Origin: Streptomyces diastatochromogenes
Lineage (GTDB): Bacteria > Actinomycetota > Actinomycetes > Streptomycetales > Streptomycetaceae
Assembly (NCBI RefSeq): GCF_002242805.1
Contig: NZ_MCGQ01000023.1
Coordinates: 421-64,420 of the forward strand
DNA length: 64,000 bases
Reading direction: 5' to 3'
Each line of letters starts with the position of its first letter. The first letter of the stretch is position 1. Below the pieces are notes generated by a model. That model saw only the letters and a program-made list of their open reading frames with translations. It was not told the DNA's origin and did no database searches. Shown here piece by piece: positions 17,344 through 25,980 of this stretch. The translations under genes and the position numbers were made by a program.

Positions 17344-18369
17344 ATGGGTGACCTGCTGGGTGTGGCCGTACTGGGTGCCGGACACATGGGAGCCGACCAC
17401 ATACGACGCCTCGATCAGGTAGTGAGCGGCGCAAGGGTGGCCGCCGTGGCCGACCCCCAGGGCGAGCGCGCGAAGGAGGCGGTGGCCGGCCTGGACGGCG
17501 TCGCCGTGCACACGGACCCGGTGGCCGCGCTGGAGGCGCCCGGCGTGTCGGCCGTGCTGATCGCCTCCCCCGGCCCCGCGCACGAGGAGGCGCTGCTCGC
17601 GGCCTTCGAGCGCGGCCTGCCCGTGCTGTGCGAGAAGCCCATGGTGCCGGACTCCACAGGTGCGCTGCGGGTGGTGGAGGCCGAGGCGCGGCTCGGCCGC
17701 CGGCTGGCCCAGATCGGCTTCATGCGGCGCTACGACGCCGAGTACCGGCGGCTGAAGGCCCTGCTGGACGGGGGAAGCCTGGGCCGTCCGCTGATGCTGC
17801 ACTGCACCCACCGCAACGTCTCCTCGCCGCCCGACTTCACCAGCGCCATGCTGATCAACAGCTCCGTCGCGCACGAGATCGACGCGGCCCGCTGGCTGCT
17901 CGGACAGGAGCTGACGGCGGTCACCGTGCTGCGCCCGGCGTCCTCGGCGGGTGCGCCCGAGGGCCTGATCGATCCGCAGTTCGTGCTCTTCGAGACCGAG
18001 CGCGGTGCCCTGGTCGACGTGGAGGTCTTCGTCAACTGCGGCTTCGGCTACCAGGTGCGCTGCGAGGCCGTGTGCGAGGCGGGCAGCGCCCGGATCGGCG
18101 ACGAGCACACCATGCTGGTCACCCGCCGGGGCAGTGCCGCCGAGGAGGTGGCGCAGGACTACCTCGTCCGCTTCGCCGACGCCTACGACCGCGAGGTGCA
18201 GGCCTGGGTCGACGCCACCCGGCGCGGCGAGGTCACCGGCCCGAGCGTCTGGGACGGCTACGCGGCCTCCGTCGTCGCGGAGGCCGGGGTCCGGGCGCTG
18301 GAGACCGGCGGCCGGGTGGCCGTCGACCTCGCCCCGCGCCCGGACCTCTACGCCGGGGTCAGCCGCTGA
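17344..18369 (+). CDS. Gfo/Idh/MocA-family NAD(P)-dependent oxidoreductase
   Basis: The 341-residue enzyme has an N-terminal Rossmann fold with GAGHMGADH near residues 11-19, the CEKPM motif (Lys near 98) and the HEIDAARWLL segment near 177 that supplies the catalytic Asp/His. These are hallmarks of inositol 2-dehydrogenase-like sugar or polyol dehydrogenases. The substrate cannot be read from sequence; neighbours do not form an inositol cluster. The ATG follows GAGAGGGAGCG, a good ribosome binding site. The 3' end overlaps the convergent phospholipase C gene by 11 bases, so the two genes share their terminal codons on opposite strands. Confidence 0.88.
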   Translation: MGDLLGVAVLGAGHMGADHIRRLDQVVSGARVAAVADPQGERAKEAVAGLDGVAVHTDPVAALEAPGVSAVLIASPGPAHEEALLAAFERGLPVLCEKPMVPDSTGALRVVEAEARLGRRLAQIGFMRRYDAEYRRLKALLDGGSLGRPLMLHCTHRNVSSPPDFTSAMLINSSVAHEIDAARWLLGQELTAVTVLRPASSAGAPEGLIDPQFVLFETERGALVDVEVFVNCGFGYQVRCEAVCEAGSARIGDEHTMLVTRRGSAAEEVAQDYLVRFADAYDREVQAWVDATRRGEVTGPSVWDGYAASVVAEAGVRALETGGRVAVDLAPRPDLYAGVSR

Positions 18370-20377
18370 CGCTCGGGGCGCCGGTCTCCAGGTGCCCGGT
18401 GAACCGGCGCGACCAGGTCGCGTCGGAGTCGACGGTCACCGTGAAGTCGTACCAGCCGTTCTGGTACGCGACGGCGTTGAAGTAGTCCTCCGTCGAGGTT
18501 CCCGCGGCGACGGTGTAGGTCCAGGGACCGTCGGTGCGGTAGTGGTTGGAGGTGATGGTGAACTTCACCGACGACGTACCCGAGTTGGCCATCTTGAAGT
18601 AGATCGCGAGCTTGCCCGTGCCGGGTTCCACCGCGTAACGGGTGCTCACCTCCGCCGACTTGCCCGCCTTGGTGGCATCGCCCTGGAAGCGGCGCAGGAA
18701 GCGGTTGGGGCCGACCATGGTGAGGTCGTACTTGCCGGCCCCGAAGCCCGTGCCGATGTTGAAGTAGTCGGAGGCGGTGCCGCCCGCGTCGACCGTGTAC
18801 TGGTACGGCGTGGTGTCGCGGTAGGCGTTGGGGTGGAGGGAGAAGTGCGCCGCCCTGGCCGCCGGGCCGCCCTGGTTGGTCATGGTGAACCAGGCGAGGA
18901 TCTTGCCGGCTGCCCCGAACTCCAGGTGGTCCAGGTATCCGCCCGGCTGGTACGGCAGCGCCCGGGCCGCGCGGGTGCCGGACTCCTGGGCGGGCAGGGC
19001 GTTGTTCGTCGGCACGGGGTTGGGCAGCGGGCCACAGGTGCCCAGGCCGATGACGCTCGTCGCGGGCAGCGAGACGGAGCCGTAGACCGGGTTGGCGAAG
19101 TCGAAGACACCGGTCAGGTCGCCGCTCACCTTGCGCCGCCAGTCGCTGATGTTGGGGCAGTTGGCAGGCTTGCCGATGGCCGATGTCCAGGTCTCCAGGA
19201 ACCGCAGCACCGAGGTGTGCTCGAAGACCTCGGAGGAGACCCAGCCGCCACGCGTCCAGGGTGAGATGACGATCATCGGGACGCGGAAGCCGAAGCCGTA
19301 CGGCACCCCGTTGAGGAACTCACCCGCGGTTCCGGCGGGCGGGACCGGGGGCGGGACGTGGTCGAAGTAGCCGTCGTTCTCGTCGTAGTTGAGGAACAGG
19401 ACGGTGGAGTCGAACACGTCCTGGTCGGCCGCGAGGGCCTGGTAGACGAGGCTGACGAAGTGGGCGCCGTCGCCGGGCGGGGCGTACGGGTGCTCGGAGA
19501 AGGCCTGGTTGGGGACGATCCAGGAGACCTGCGGAAGGGTGCCCGCGAGGACGTCGGCCTTGATGGCGGCGGCTATGTCGTCCGGGGTGGAGCCGGTGGC
19601 CTTCGGGACGGAGGACATGCCGCGGTCGTAGAGCGGGTCGCCCGCCTTGGCGTTCGCGAAGTTCTTGAAGTAGGCGCAGCCGTTGTCGCCGTAGTTGTCG
19701 GCCGCGTTCTGGTAGACCTTCCAGGTCACCCCGGCGGCCTGCAGCGCCTCGGCGTAGTTCTGCCAGGTCAGGCCCGACTCGTCGCCGCCGTCGTAGCTGG
19801 TGGAGTCGACCTTGCCGCTCCACAGGAAGGTGCGGTTGGGTCCGGTCGCGCTGAGGGCGGAGCAGAAGTAGGCGTCGCAGATCGTGTAGTTGTCGGCGAG
19901 CGCGTAGTGGAACGGGATGTCGGAGCGGTCCAGGTAGCCGAGCGAGCGGACGTTGCCGACACCCGAGACCCAGCTGTCCAGGCGGCCCTTGTTCCACGCG
20001 GAGTGCTGCGAGGACCAGGAGTGCGGCAGGTCGCCGCTGCACTGGGCGAGGGTCTCGCCGTCCTTGCCGCCCGCGGCCGGGGTCGCGCTGAGCTTCCACG
20101 GGTACTGGCGGCCCGTTCCGTTCGGCTGGTTGAAGACCGGGTAGCCGCCGCTCAGGGTGATGCCGCTGCGGTCGTCGAAGCCTCGCACGCCCTTGAGGCG
20201 CCCGAAGTAGTGGTCGAAGCTGCGGTTCTCCTGCATCAGGATCACCACGTGCTTCACGTCCTTGATCGTGCCGGTCGCCGTGGCGGCGGCCGCGCTGCGG
20301 GTGACGGCGCCCAGCGCCACCCCCGCCGCCACGGATGCGCCGAGCCCCACGAAGCCTCTTCGGCTGATCGGTGTCAT
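18359..20377 (-). CDS. Secreted phosphocholine-specific phospholipase C
   Basis: This 672-residue exported enzyme hydrolyses phosphatidylcholine or related phosphoesters outside the cell. A Tat signal is visible (SRRGFVGLGAS followed by an Ala-rich hydrophobic stretch). The catalytic domain starts with HVVILMQENRSFDHYFG near residues 44-60, the signature of the phosphoesterase/acid-phosphatase-like PLC family. Two similar C-terminal beta domains (DUF756 type) occupy roughly 490-672. The ATG at 20377 places the twin arginines near residue 6; an ATG 13 codons upstream is possible but would add a second basic cluster. The gene is monocistronic and convergent with the Gfo/Idh oxidoreductase. PLCs of this type in streptomycetes are usually phosphate-regulated, but I could not identify a PHO box. 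Confidence 0.92.
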   Translation of the reverse strand: MTPISRRGFVGLGASVAAGVALGAVTRSAAAATATGTIKDVKHVVILMQENRSFDHYFGRLKGVRGFDDRSGITLSGGYPVFNQPNGTGRQYPWKLSATPAAGGKDGETLAQCSGDLPHSWSSQHSAWNKGRLDSWVSGVGNVRSLGYLDRSDIPFHYALADNYTICDAYFCSALSATGPNRTFLWSGKVDSTSYDGGDESGLTWQNYAEALQAAGVTWKVYQNAADNYGDNGCAYFKNFANAKAGDPLYDRGMSSVPKATGSTPDDIAAAIKADVLAGTLPQVSWIVPNQAFSEHPYAPPGDGAHFVSLVYQALAADQDVFDSTVLFLNYDENDGYFDHVPPPVPPAGTAGEFLNGVPYGFGFRVPMIVISPWTRGGWVSSEVFEHTSVLRFLETWTSAIGKPANCPNISDWRRKVSGDLTGVFDFANPVYGSVSLPATSVIGLGTCGPLPNPVPTNNALPAQESGTRAARALPYQPGGYLDHLEFGAAGKILAWFTMTNQGGPAARAAHFSLHPNAYRDTTPYQYTVDAGGTASDYFNIGTGFGAGKYDLTMVGPNRFLRRFQGDATKAGKSAEVSTRYAVEPGTGKLAIYFKMANSGTSSVKFTITSNHYRTDGPWTYTVAAGTSTEDYFNAVAYQNGWYDFTVTVDSDATWSRRFTGHLETGAPSVSG

Positions 20378-20516
20378 TCGCCTCGTCCTCGTCACCGGCG
20401 TGCCCTTGCGGCACACCGCGCGCCAGGGTGCCCGCGGTGATCGTCGAGGTCCACAGCCGTGCGGTGAGGCTCGAGTGAATAAAAGTCAAAGTCCGGAAAC
20501 CGCCCCCGCCGGCGGC

Positions 20517-20930
20517 TCACACCCCGCCGAACAGGCTGCTCAGACCCCGTTCCACCACCGCCTCCACGTCCTCCTGCCCGGCCGGTACCACCGCGTAGGT
20601 GTGCAGCAGGAAGCGACGCAGTGCCGAGGTGGGGAACTGGAGCAGGGCGAGACCGCACGGCGAATGGAGTTCGAGGACCGTCCGGGTGCGTCCGTACGGC
20701 CATATCTGTACGTCCCCGTGTCCGGCCGGGGCGCGCAGGCCCTGGTCCAGCAGGGAGCGCGCGAAGGTCCAGGTGACCTCGTCGCCCGCCAGGGTGGCCT
20801 CGGGTGGAAAATCCACGAAGACGGCCAGTGGGTCGTCCGCCGCGTAGCGCAGCAGGGCCGACACCGGGACCTCCCGGTCCTCGGCGGTGATGAGACGGGC
20901 ATGGGCGGGCTGCTCGACGATGATGTCCAT
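20517..20930 (-). CDS. SsgA-like sporulation/cell-division protein (SALP)
   Basis: The 137-residue protein belongs to the SsgA-like family unique to sporulating actinobacteria, which control septum placement, peptidoglycan maintenance and spore separation. The LRYAADDPLAVFVDFP segment and the later VTWTFARSLLDQGL segment match the conserved core. I chose the ATG at 20930 (MDIIVEQPAHARL) because family homology begins there, although no strong Shine-Dalgarno is visible; an in-frame ATG at 21047 adds 39 residues with no family match. Which SALP paralogue this is cannot be decided. It diverges from a PP2C phosphatase gene across a 348-base region with palindromes. Confidence 0.85.
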   Translation of the reverse strand: MDIIVEQPAHARLITAEDREVPVSALLRYAADDPLAVFVDFPPEATLAGDEVTWTFARSLLDQGLRAPAGHGDVQIWPYGRTRTVLELHSPCGLALLQFPTSALRRFLLHTYAVVPAGQEDVEAVVERGLSSLFGGV

Positions 20931-21071
20931 GCCATTAAGGAGTCTTCGGAAGCCCTTCCCAGGACGCCAAATCCGGACAGAGTTGGTGCGGATCGAGCAG
21001 TCGGCGGCATCATGGAACATCTGAGCGTCGAACAGGCGGCTGAGCACTGCGGCGAAGCCCTACGGTATGAG

Positions 21072-21100
21072 TCAAGTCCCGTAGGAGGCCTACGACTTGA
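21072..21100. promoter_or_regulatory. Imperfect inverted repeat (hairpin or operator)
   Basis: The left arm TCAAGTC-cc-GTAGG pairs with the right arm CCTAC-GACTTGA around a three-base centre; only a two-base bulge breaks twelve pairs. It lies about 140 bases upstream of the SsgA-like start and 180 bases upstream of the phosphatase. It could be an operator or a transcript hairpin; there is no T-run. Confidence 0.55.
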
Positions 21101-21149
21101 GCCCACCCGCACGTACGCCATTCGTACCCTCGGATCAGCCAGGGAAGAC

Positions 21150-21165
21150 TCTGGCATATGCCAGA
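21150..21165. promoter_or_regulatory. Perfect 16-bp palindrome TCTGGCATATGCCAGA
   Basis: All sixteen bases are self-complementary. The element lies about 115 bases upstream of the PP2C phosphatase start and 220 bases from the SsgA-like start, in an intergenic region. The symmetric sequence is typical of a binding site for a homodimeric regulator. No candidate regulator is adjacent. Confidence 0.55.
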
Positions 21166-21278
21166 AGCACCACCGTATCGTGTGTTGCCAAATCCCTTAC
21201 AGGGCGTCGCGGGCTGTGCAACAGTCGTAACGGTCCCTCCGTCCCCCTTGGCCGTACCATCCCCCTTCGGAGTGCGTC

Positions 21279-22715
21279 ATGCCGTCCCCAGTTTCCGCGG
21301 ACCGCTCAGCCGCCCAGCCGCCCGGGCGCGGCTCGGTCGAGGCGTTGATCACGCAGGCGCGGCGGCTCAGGGGCGACGTGGACGCCGTACGGCGGGACGC
21401 GCAGAACGAGGGTTCGGACCCGGAGGAACGCTGGCAGCGGGCGCTGTACGACCTCGCACTGCACCAACTCAAGGATCTGGACGCCCATTTGGCACAGCTG
21501 CGGGACGGCCCGGAGCCCGCCCCCGCCGACGAGCCCGCCGAGACCCTGGTCGTCCGGCCGGCGGTGGCCGTCGGCGCACCGCGCGCCTCGCTGCTCAGCC
21601 GTGTCGGCAGCGCGGAGTGGAACCTGCTCACGGACGAGGCGAGCTGGTCCGGGGAGCTGTACCAGATCCTCGGCCTCGACCCGGACGGCCCCGCCCTCAC
21701 CCTGGACGAACTGCCGTCCCTGGTCGTGGAGGAGGACCGGCCGAAGCTGACCCGGATGGTGACGGACTGCCTGGTCGACGCCAAGCCGATCGACGGCGAG
21801 TTCCGTGTCGTACGGCCCGACGCCTCCGTGCGGACCGTGCACATGATGGGCGAGCCCGTGCTCGGCGGCGACGGCAGCACCACCTCGATGTGGGCCGTGC
21901 TGCGCGACGTCAGTGAACTGCGCCGCAGCCAGCGGACGGTGCGCGAGACCCGTGACTCGCTCCAGCACCACCAACGGCAGGCGCAGACCGAGCAGCGGCT
22001 CGCGGTCGAGCTGCAGGAAGCCGTGCTGCCGCCCTGGCGCGGCTCCCTGCGGCTCCCGCACCAGGGACCGCGGAGCCTCGACCTCGCCGCCCACTATCTG
22101 CCGGCCGCCACGAGCGCTTTGATCGGCGGCGACTGGTACGACGCGCTGGAGCTGTCCGACGGCGCGACCCTGCTCAGCGTCGGTGATCTCACCGGGCACG
22201 GTGTCGCCGTCACCTCCGGCATGGCGATGCTGCTGGGCGCCGTGCGCGGCATGGCGATGGCCGGCACTCAGCCCGGCCCTCTCCTGGCCATGCTCAACCA
22301 GTTACTCGACGCCACGGTGCAGCCCGCCCTGGGCAGCGCGGTCTGCTGCCAGTACCGGCCGGAGACCCGCACCCTGGTCTGGGCGCAGGCAGGACACCCC
22401 GCCCCGCTGCTGTACCGCGACGGGACGGGGCGCATGCTGAACGCACCGGACGGCGTCCTGCTCGGTGCCACCACGGGCGCCACCTACGGGCAGGCCGAAG
22501 TGGCCCTGGAGCCCGGCGACCTCCTCCTGCTGCACACCGACGGACTGGTGTCCGGGCACGGCGGTACCGGCGCCGTGGACCGCCTGCTCGACCTCGCCCC
22601 GCGCTTCGGCGCGGCGCGCAGCGCGCAGGACTGTGTGCGGACGGTCGTGGAGGAGTTCGGCGGAGCCGAGCGCGAGGACGACGCCTGTGTGCTCGTCGCC
22701 AAGGTCACCTCATGA
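21279..22715 (+). CDS. PAS-domain SpoIIE/PP2C-type protein phosphatase, TTA-containing
   Basis: The 478-residue protein has an N-terminal helical region (residues 15-75), a PAS-like sensor (about 108-220) and a PPM/SpoIIE phosphatase domain (about 235-475). Metal-binding and catalytic motifs are visible: GGDWYDA near 283, GDLTGHG near 306, TDGLVSGHG near 420 and EREDDACVLV near the end. Such phosphatases dephosphorylate anti-sigma-factor antagonists and so release alternative sigma factors. Codon 342 is TTA (22302-22304), which predicts dependence on bldA. No sigma or anti-sigma gene is adjacent, so the partner is unknown. It is convergent with the NsdA-like gene and shares a hairpin terminator with it. 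Confidence 0.9.
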   Translation: MPSPVSADRSAAQPPGRGSVEALITQARRLRGDVDAVRRDAQNEGSDPEERWQRALYDLALHQLKDLDAHLAQLRDGPEPAPADEPAETLVVRPAVAVGAPRASLLSRVGSAEWNLLTDEASWSGELYQILGLDPDGPALTLDELPSLVVEEDRPKLTRMVTDCLVDAKPIDGEFRVVRPDASVRTVHMMGEPVLGGDGSTTSMWAVLRDVSELRRSQRTVRETRDSLQHHQRQAQTEQRLAVELQEAVLPPWRGSLRLPHQGPRSLDLAAHYLPAATSALIGGDWYDALELSDGATLLSVGDLTGHGVAVTSGMAMLLGAVRGMAMAGTQPGPLLAMLNQLLDATVQPALGSAVCCQYRPETRTLVWAQAGHPAPLLYRDGTGRMLNAPDGVLLGATTGATYGQAEVALEPGDLLLLHTDGLVSGHGGTGAVDRLLDLAPRFGAARSAQDCVRTVVEEFGGAEREDDACVLVAKVTS

Positions 22716-22746
22716 GCCGGCCGAGCTGACCTTCTGAGGGAAGAAG

Positions 22747-22775
22747 CAGCGCACAGCCCTTACGCCTGTGCGCTG
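22747..22775. terminator. Bidirectional hairpin terminator
   Basis: CAGCGCACAG and CTGTGCGCTG form a perfect ten-base-pair stem with a nine-base loop between two convergent genes. The right part overlaps the last codons of the NsdA-like gene. A T-run is absent, as is common in streptomycete terminators. Confidence 0.7.
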
Positions 22776-24253
22776 TTGTCGGCCCTGCCCTTCAGCTTCG
22801 GCAGGGCGAGCCTGATCTCCTCCCGCAGTTCGTGGATCCTCGGGTAGCCGGAGTACTCGGCGGTGAGCCGGTACATCTGCCGCAGCCGGTCCCAGGTGCG
22901 GCGGGAGGAGTTCGAGCCCATCGACATCAGGGCCAGCCGTGCGTAGCGGTCGGCCTGTTCCGGGTCGTCGGCGATGAAGCAGGCCGAGGCCATGGACAGA
23001 TGGTCGAAGATCTTCGACCGCTCCCGCCCGTCGACGCGCAGGGCCAGGGCCTTCTCCGCGTAGTACTGGGCGTGCGCGGCCGCACCGGGGTCGAACTCCG
23101 CGAGGGTGCGGTAGGCGAGGGCCTGCATGCCGTACAGATCCTCGTCCTTGAAGGTCTGCATCCAGTCCGGCGGTTCCAGGTCCTCCCGGTCGGAGACGAA
23201 GAGGTCCTCCGCCCGTCCGAGCGTGCGGCGCATCGCCTGGCTCTTGCCCATGGACGCCTGTGCCCAGGCCTCGATGGTGTGGAACATCGCCTTCGTACGC
23301 GGCTGCAGACGCTCCCCCGAGCCGGTCTGGGCGAGCTTCATCAGGTCCAGCGCGTCGTCGGGCCGGCCGAGGTGCACCATCTGCCGGGCCGCCCGGGACA
23401 GGGCCTCCCCGGCGCGCGGCCGGTCACCGCCTTCGCGTGCGGCGTGGGCGGCGATGACGAAGTACTTCTGGGCCGTGGGCTCCAGGCCGACGTCGTGCGA
23501 CATCCAGCCCGCGAGAACGGCGAGGTTGGCGGCGACGCCCCACAGGCGCCGCTGGAGATGGGGTGGGTGGTGGTAGGCGAGCATGCCGCCCACCTCGTTG
23601 AGCTGGCCCACGACCGCCTTGCGCTGGAGCCCGCCGCCACGGGCGGCGTCCCAGGCCCGGAACACCTCCACCGAACGCTCCAGTTCCTCGATCTCCTGCG
23701 ACCCGATGGGGGCGGCCTCATAGCGGTCGAACCCAGCGGGGTCGGCATGCAGGGGATCGTCGAGGACAGGGGCGTCGGCCTTCAGGGTGGGGTCGGAGTG
23801 GAGCCAGTCGTACATGGCGCTGCTGAGTGTGGATCCCGCGGCGAGCGCGGCACCCGCGCCCACCAAGCCGCGTCGGTTGAGCATGAGGTCCATTCCCGTG
23901 AATTCGGTGAGGACCGCGGCGGTCCGTTCGGGCGCCCACGGCACTCCGTCGGGATGTTCCGCATTCCCGTCGCCCTGCCGTCTCCCCGTACGCCCGTGCC
24001 GTACCAGACCGAGGTCCTCGATGGTCACGACACGGCCGAGACGCTCGGTGAACAGGGCCGCCAGCACCCGCGGCACGGGATCGCGCGGGATCTCTCCCAT
24101 GTCGATCCACCGCCGCACCCGGGAGGTGTCGGTCGACAGTTGGGGGTGGCCCATGGCCGCCGCCTGCTTGTTGACCAGCCTCGCGAGTTCGCCCTTGGAC
24201 CAGCCGGCCAGGCCGAACAGGTCCGAAAGGCGGGTGTTGGGTTGTCCGCTCAC
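22760..24253 (-). CDS. NsdA-like regulator of differentiation/sporulation-associated protein
   Basis: This 497-residue protein matches a streptomycete family of about 500 residues with an N-terminal segment resembling a helix-turn-helix (FGLAGWSKGELARLVNKQA, then DTSRVRRWIDMGEIPRDPVP) and a C-terminal all-helical TPR-like region (about 220-480). NsdA of S. coelicolor, a negative regulator of differentiation and antibiotic production, belongs to this class. Assignment to NsdA itself rather than a paralogue is not certain. A hydrophobic stretch near residue 130 (GLVGAGAALAAGS) resembles the internal segment seen in such proteins. The start is GTG at 24253, with GGGGGC a few bases upstream. The gene diverges from a phosphotransferase gene. 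Confidence 0.7.
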   Translation of the reverse strand: MSGQPNTRLSDLFGLAGWSKGELARLVNKQAAAMGHPQLSTDTSRVRRWIDMGEIPRDPVPRVLAALFTERLGRVVTIEDLGLVRHGRTGRRQGDGNAEHPDGVPWAPERTAAVLTEFTGMDLMLNRRGLVGAGAALAAGSTLSSAMYDWLHSDPTLKADAPVLDDPLHADPAGFDRYEAAPIGSQEIEELERSVEVFRAWDAARGGGLQRKAVVGQLNEVGGMLAYHHPPHLQRRLWGVAANLAVLAGWMSHDVGLEPTAQKYFVIAAHAAREGGDRPRAGEALSRAARQMVHLGRPDDALDLMKLAQTGSGERLQPRTKAMFHTIEAWAQASMGKSQAMRRTLGRAEDLFVSDREDLEPPDWMQTFKDEDLYGMQALAYRTLAEFDPGAAAHAQYYAEKALALRVDGRERSKIFDHLSMASACFIADDPEQADRYARLALMSMGSNSSRRTWDRLRQMYRLTAEYSGYPRIHELREEIRLALPKLKGRADNSAQA

Positions 24254-24560
24254 GTAAGCCCCCAGGTTCTCGGCTGAGTTGACAGTAGCCCCGTGGAGGT
24301 TGCCGGGCGACTATTCGCCACGGTTCGCCAGGGTGCGCCAGATGGTGTGCCACTGGTCATCGGGTGTCAGGTAGGAACGCGCCACCCCGACCCGGTCGCC
24401 CTCTCAGTGACGGGTGCATTCCCCAGGGTGCACCCGGGCGACCGGGCCGGGTGGGCGTATGAACTCAAAGCACCCACATTGCGTATCCACTTCGCACAGG
24501 GGTTTTGAGCATGGATGTACAGGCAGGCACCGCAGGCACACGAAGGGATCTGTATCTCCC
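24254..24560. promoter_or_regulatory. Divergent intergenic region
   Basis: The 307 bases hold no supported gene. Three near-direct copies of a GCCAGRTGGTGTGCC-like motif (CGCCAGGGTGCGCCAGATGG and neighbours, about 24320-24355) precede the palindrome GGGTGCACCC at 24426-24435, which is echoed by a half-site GGGTGCA ten bases to its left. These could be binding sites for the two flanking promoters. Open frames here have start codons but poor codon bias. Confidence 0.4.
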
Positions 24561-25706
24561 ATGTACGCAGCATCGTCCTCCGTGTCCGCTCCGCCCCGGC
24601 CGCTGCGTCCCCGCCCGGCGGGCGGCGGGCCGTTCCTCGACCCGGCGGCGCGGCCGGCAGCACCCGTGCTGGGCGCGGGCCGACCGCGGCGCGTCCCGGG
24701 ACAGCCCGGCTCCCAACCGCTCAGCGGGAGACTGGACCTGTCCGGTCCCCAGGGCGCGCAGCTGCGCACCGCGATCGCCTCGGTGCACCGGATCTGTCCG
24801 GAGTTCGCTCCGGTGCAGGTACTGCGCCGCAGCGGACGCTCGGTCCTTCTGGTCGGGACGACCGGACGCAGCACGGCCGTGGCCAAGTGTCTCCTCGACC
24901 AATCGCCCGCCTGGGCGGAGCGGATCCGCCACGAAATAGCCGCATACCGCTCGTTCGTCCGGCACCGCCCTCCTGTGCGCGTGCCGAGACTGATCGCAGC
25001 GGATCCGGACAACTGCACGCTGGTGATCGAGCGCATGCCAGGCCGGGTGGCAGCGCTCCAGCGGCATCCGATGGAGGCCCCGCCCCGGCCGGACATCCGG
25101 GCGGCGCTCGGCGCGATCTGCCGGCTGAACGCCTGGCGGCCCCCGGCGGGCACGTTCGACGCCCCCCTGGACTACGCGGCCCGCATCTCCCGGTACCACG
25201 AACTGGGGCTGCTGACCGACCGGGACCTGGGCGACCTGCAGAAGCTGCTGCACGGCATCGCGCACGCGGCGGGCCGCCAGGGGATGGGCCAGTTCTGCCA
25301 CGGCGACGCCCTGCTCTCGAACATCCTGCTCTCACCGGCCGGTCCAGTGCTGGTGGACTGGGAGCACGCGGGCTGGTACCTGCCGGGGTACGACCTGGCG
25401 ACGCTCTGGCTGGTGCTCGGGGACGCGCCGGTGGCGAGGCGTCAGATCAGCCAGATCGCCCAGTCGGCGGGTCCGGCTTCCCGGGACGCCTTCCTGGTCA
25501 ACCTGATGCTCCTGCTGACCAGGGAGATCCGTACGTACGAGACGGCCGTGCAGCGTTCGATGCACGATACGGCCCCGGCGGCACCGGGCACGGCCCACCC
25601 GGGTGCTGCGCCGTCCGGCGAGGAACAGCGCCTGCTGCTCAGGCGGCTGCACGACGACTGCCAGCTGGCCCGCCGGGCCGTGCGCGCGGCGGTCGGCACT
25701 CGCTGA
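24561..25706 (+). CDS. Aminoglycoside-phosphotransferase-fold kinase
   Basis: The 381-residue protein has the APH/choline-kinase fold. The Brenner-type catalytic motif CHGDALLSNILL (catalytic Asp near 249) and the metal-binding VLVDWEHAGW (Asp near 268) are intact. The first 60 residues are Pro/Arg-rich and probably disordered. The substrate is unknown: families with this fold phosphorylate antibiotics, small metabolites or choline. The ATG at 24561 was chosen because codon use changes there and GAAGGGATC lies upstream; upstream in-frame ATGs at 24414 and later would add an unrelated tail. It is divergent from the NsdA-like gene and followed by the amidase gene on the same strand after 274 bases. 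Confidence 0.8.
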   Translation: MYAASSSVSAPPRPLRPRPAGGGPFLDPAARPAAPVLGAGRPRRVPGQPGSQPLSGRLDLSGPQGAQLRTAIASVHRICPEFAPVQVLRRSGRSVLLVGTTGRSTAVAKCLLDQSPAWAERIRHEIAAYRSFVRHRPPVRVPRLIAADPDNCTLVIERMPGRVAALQRHPMEAPPRPDIRAALGAICRLNAWRPPAGTFDAPLDYAARISRYHELGLLTDRDLGDLQKLLHGIAHAAGRQGMGQFCHGDALLSNILLSPAGPVLVDWEHAGWYLPGYDLATLWLVLGDAPVARRQISQIAQSAGPASRDAFLVNLMLLLTREIRTYETAVQRSMHDTAPAAPGTAHPGAAPSGEEQRLLLRRLHDDCQLARRAVRAAVGTR

Positions 25707-25968
25707 CGGGGACGACGGTTCCGCGGTGCGCCCAGAGCGGCGGCGCACCGCGGACCTTCGTGTGTACGGGCCTGGCCCCCCACGCGGTGGGTGACCACTG
25801 GTGTACGCCACTGACGCCCCGCAGGCCCGGCGCGCCATCGCTGCGAAACTCGCCGAACCCCTTTGTGACGTGGGAAATCAGGTGCCTGAGGGCATCATTG
25901 ACGGATCGTCGGCAAGCCGGTACCACTGGTCCAGCTCGGAGCCGCACGCCCCGCCGCCCGCCCGTCAC

Positions 25969-25974
25969 AGGAGG
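25969..25974 (+). promoter_or_regulatory. Ribosome binding site deciding a TTG start
   Basis: AGGAGG lies six bases before TTG at 25981, an optimal spacing. No ATG or GTG nearby is preceded by a comparable site, and the signal peptide begins shortly after this TTG. Confidence 0.8.
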
Positions 25975-25980
25975 CCGCAC

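Larger units (their letters stand above)
20931..21278. promoter_or_regulatory. Intergenic region between ssgA-like and PP2C genes
   Basis: The 348 bases contain no gene I can support. Two symmetric elements stand out: a long imperfect inverted repeat at 21072-21100 and a perfect 16-bp palindrome at 21150-21165. It is comparatively AT-rich near 21060-21190, as expected of promoters. Both flanking genes are development-linked, so this may be a shared developmental control region. Confidence 0.5.
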
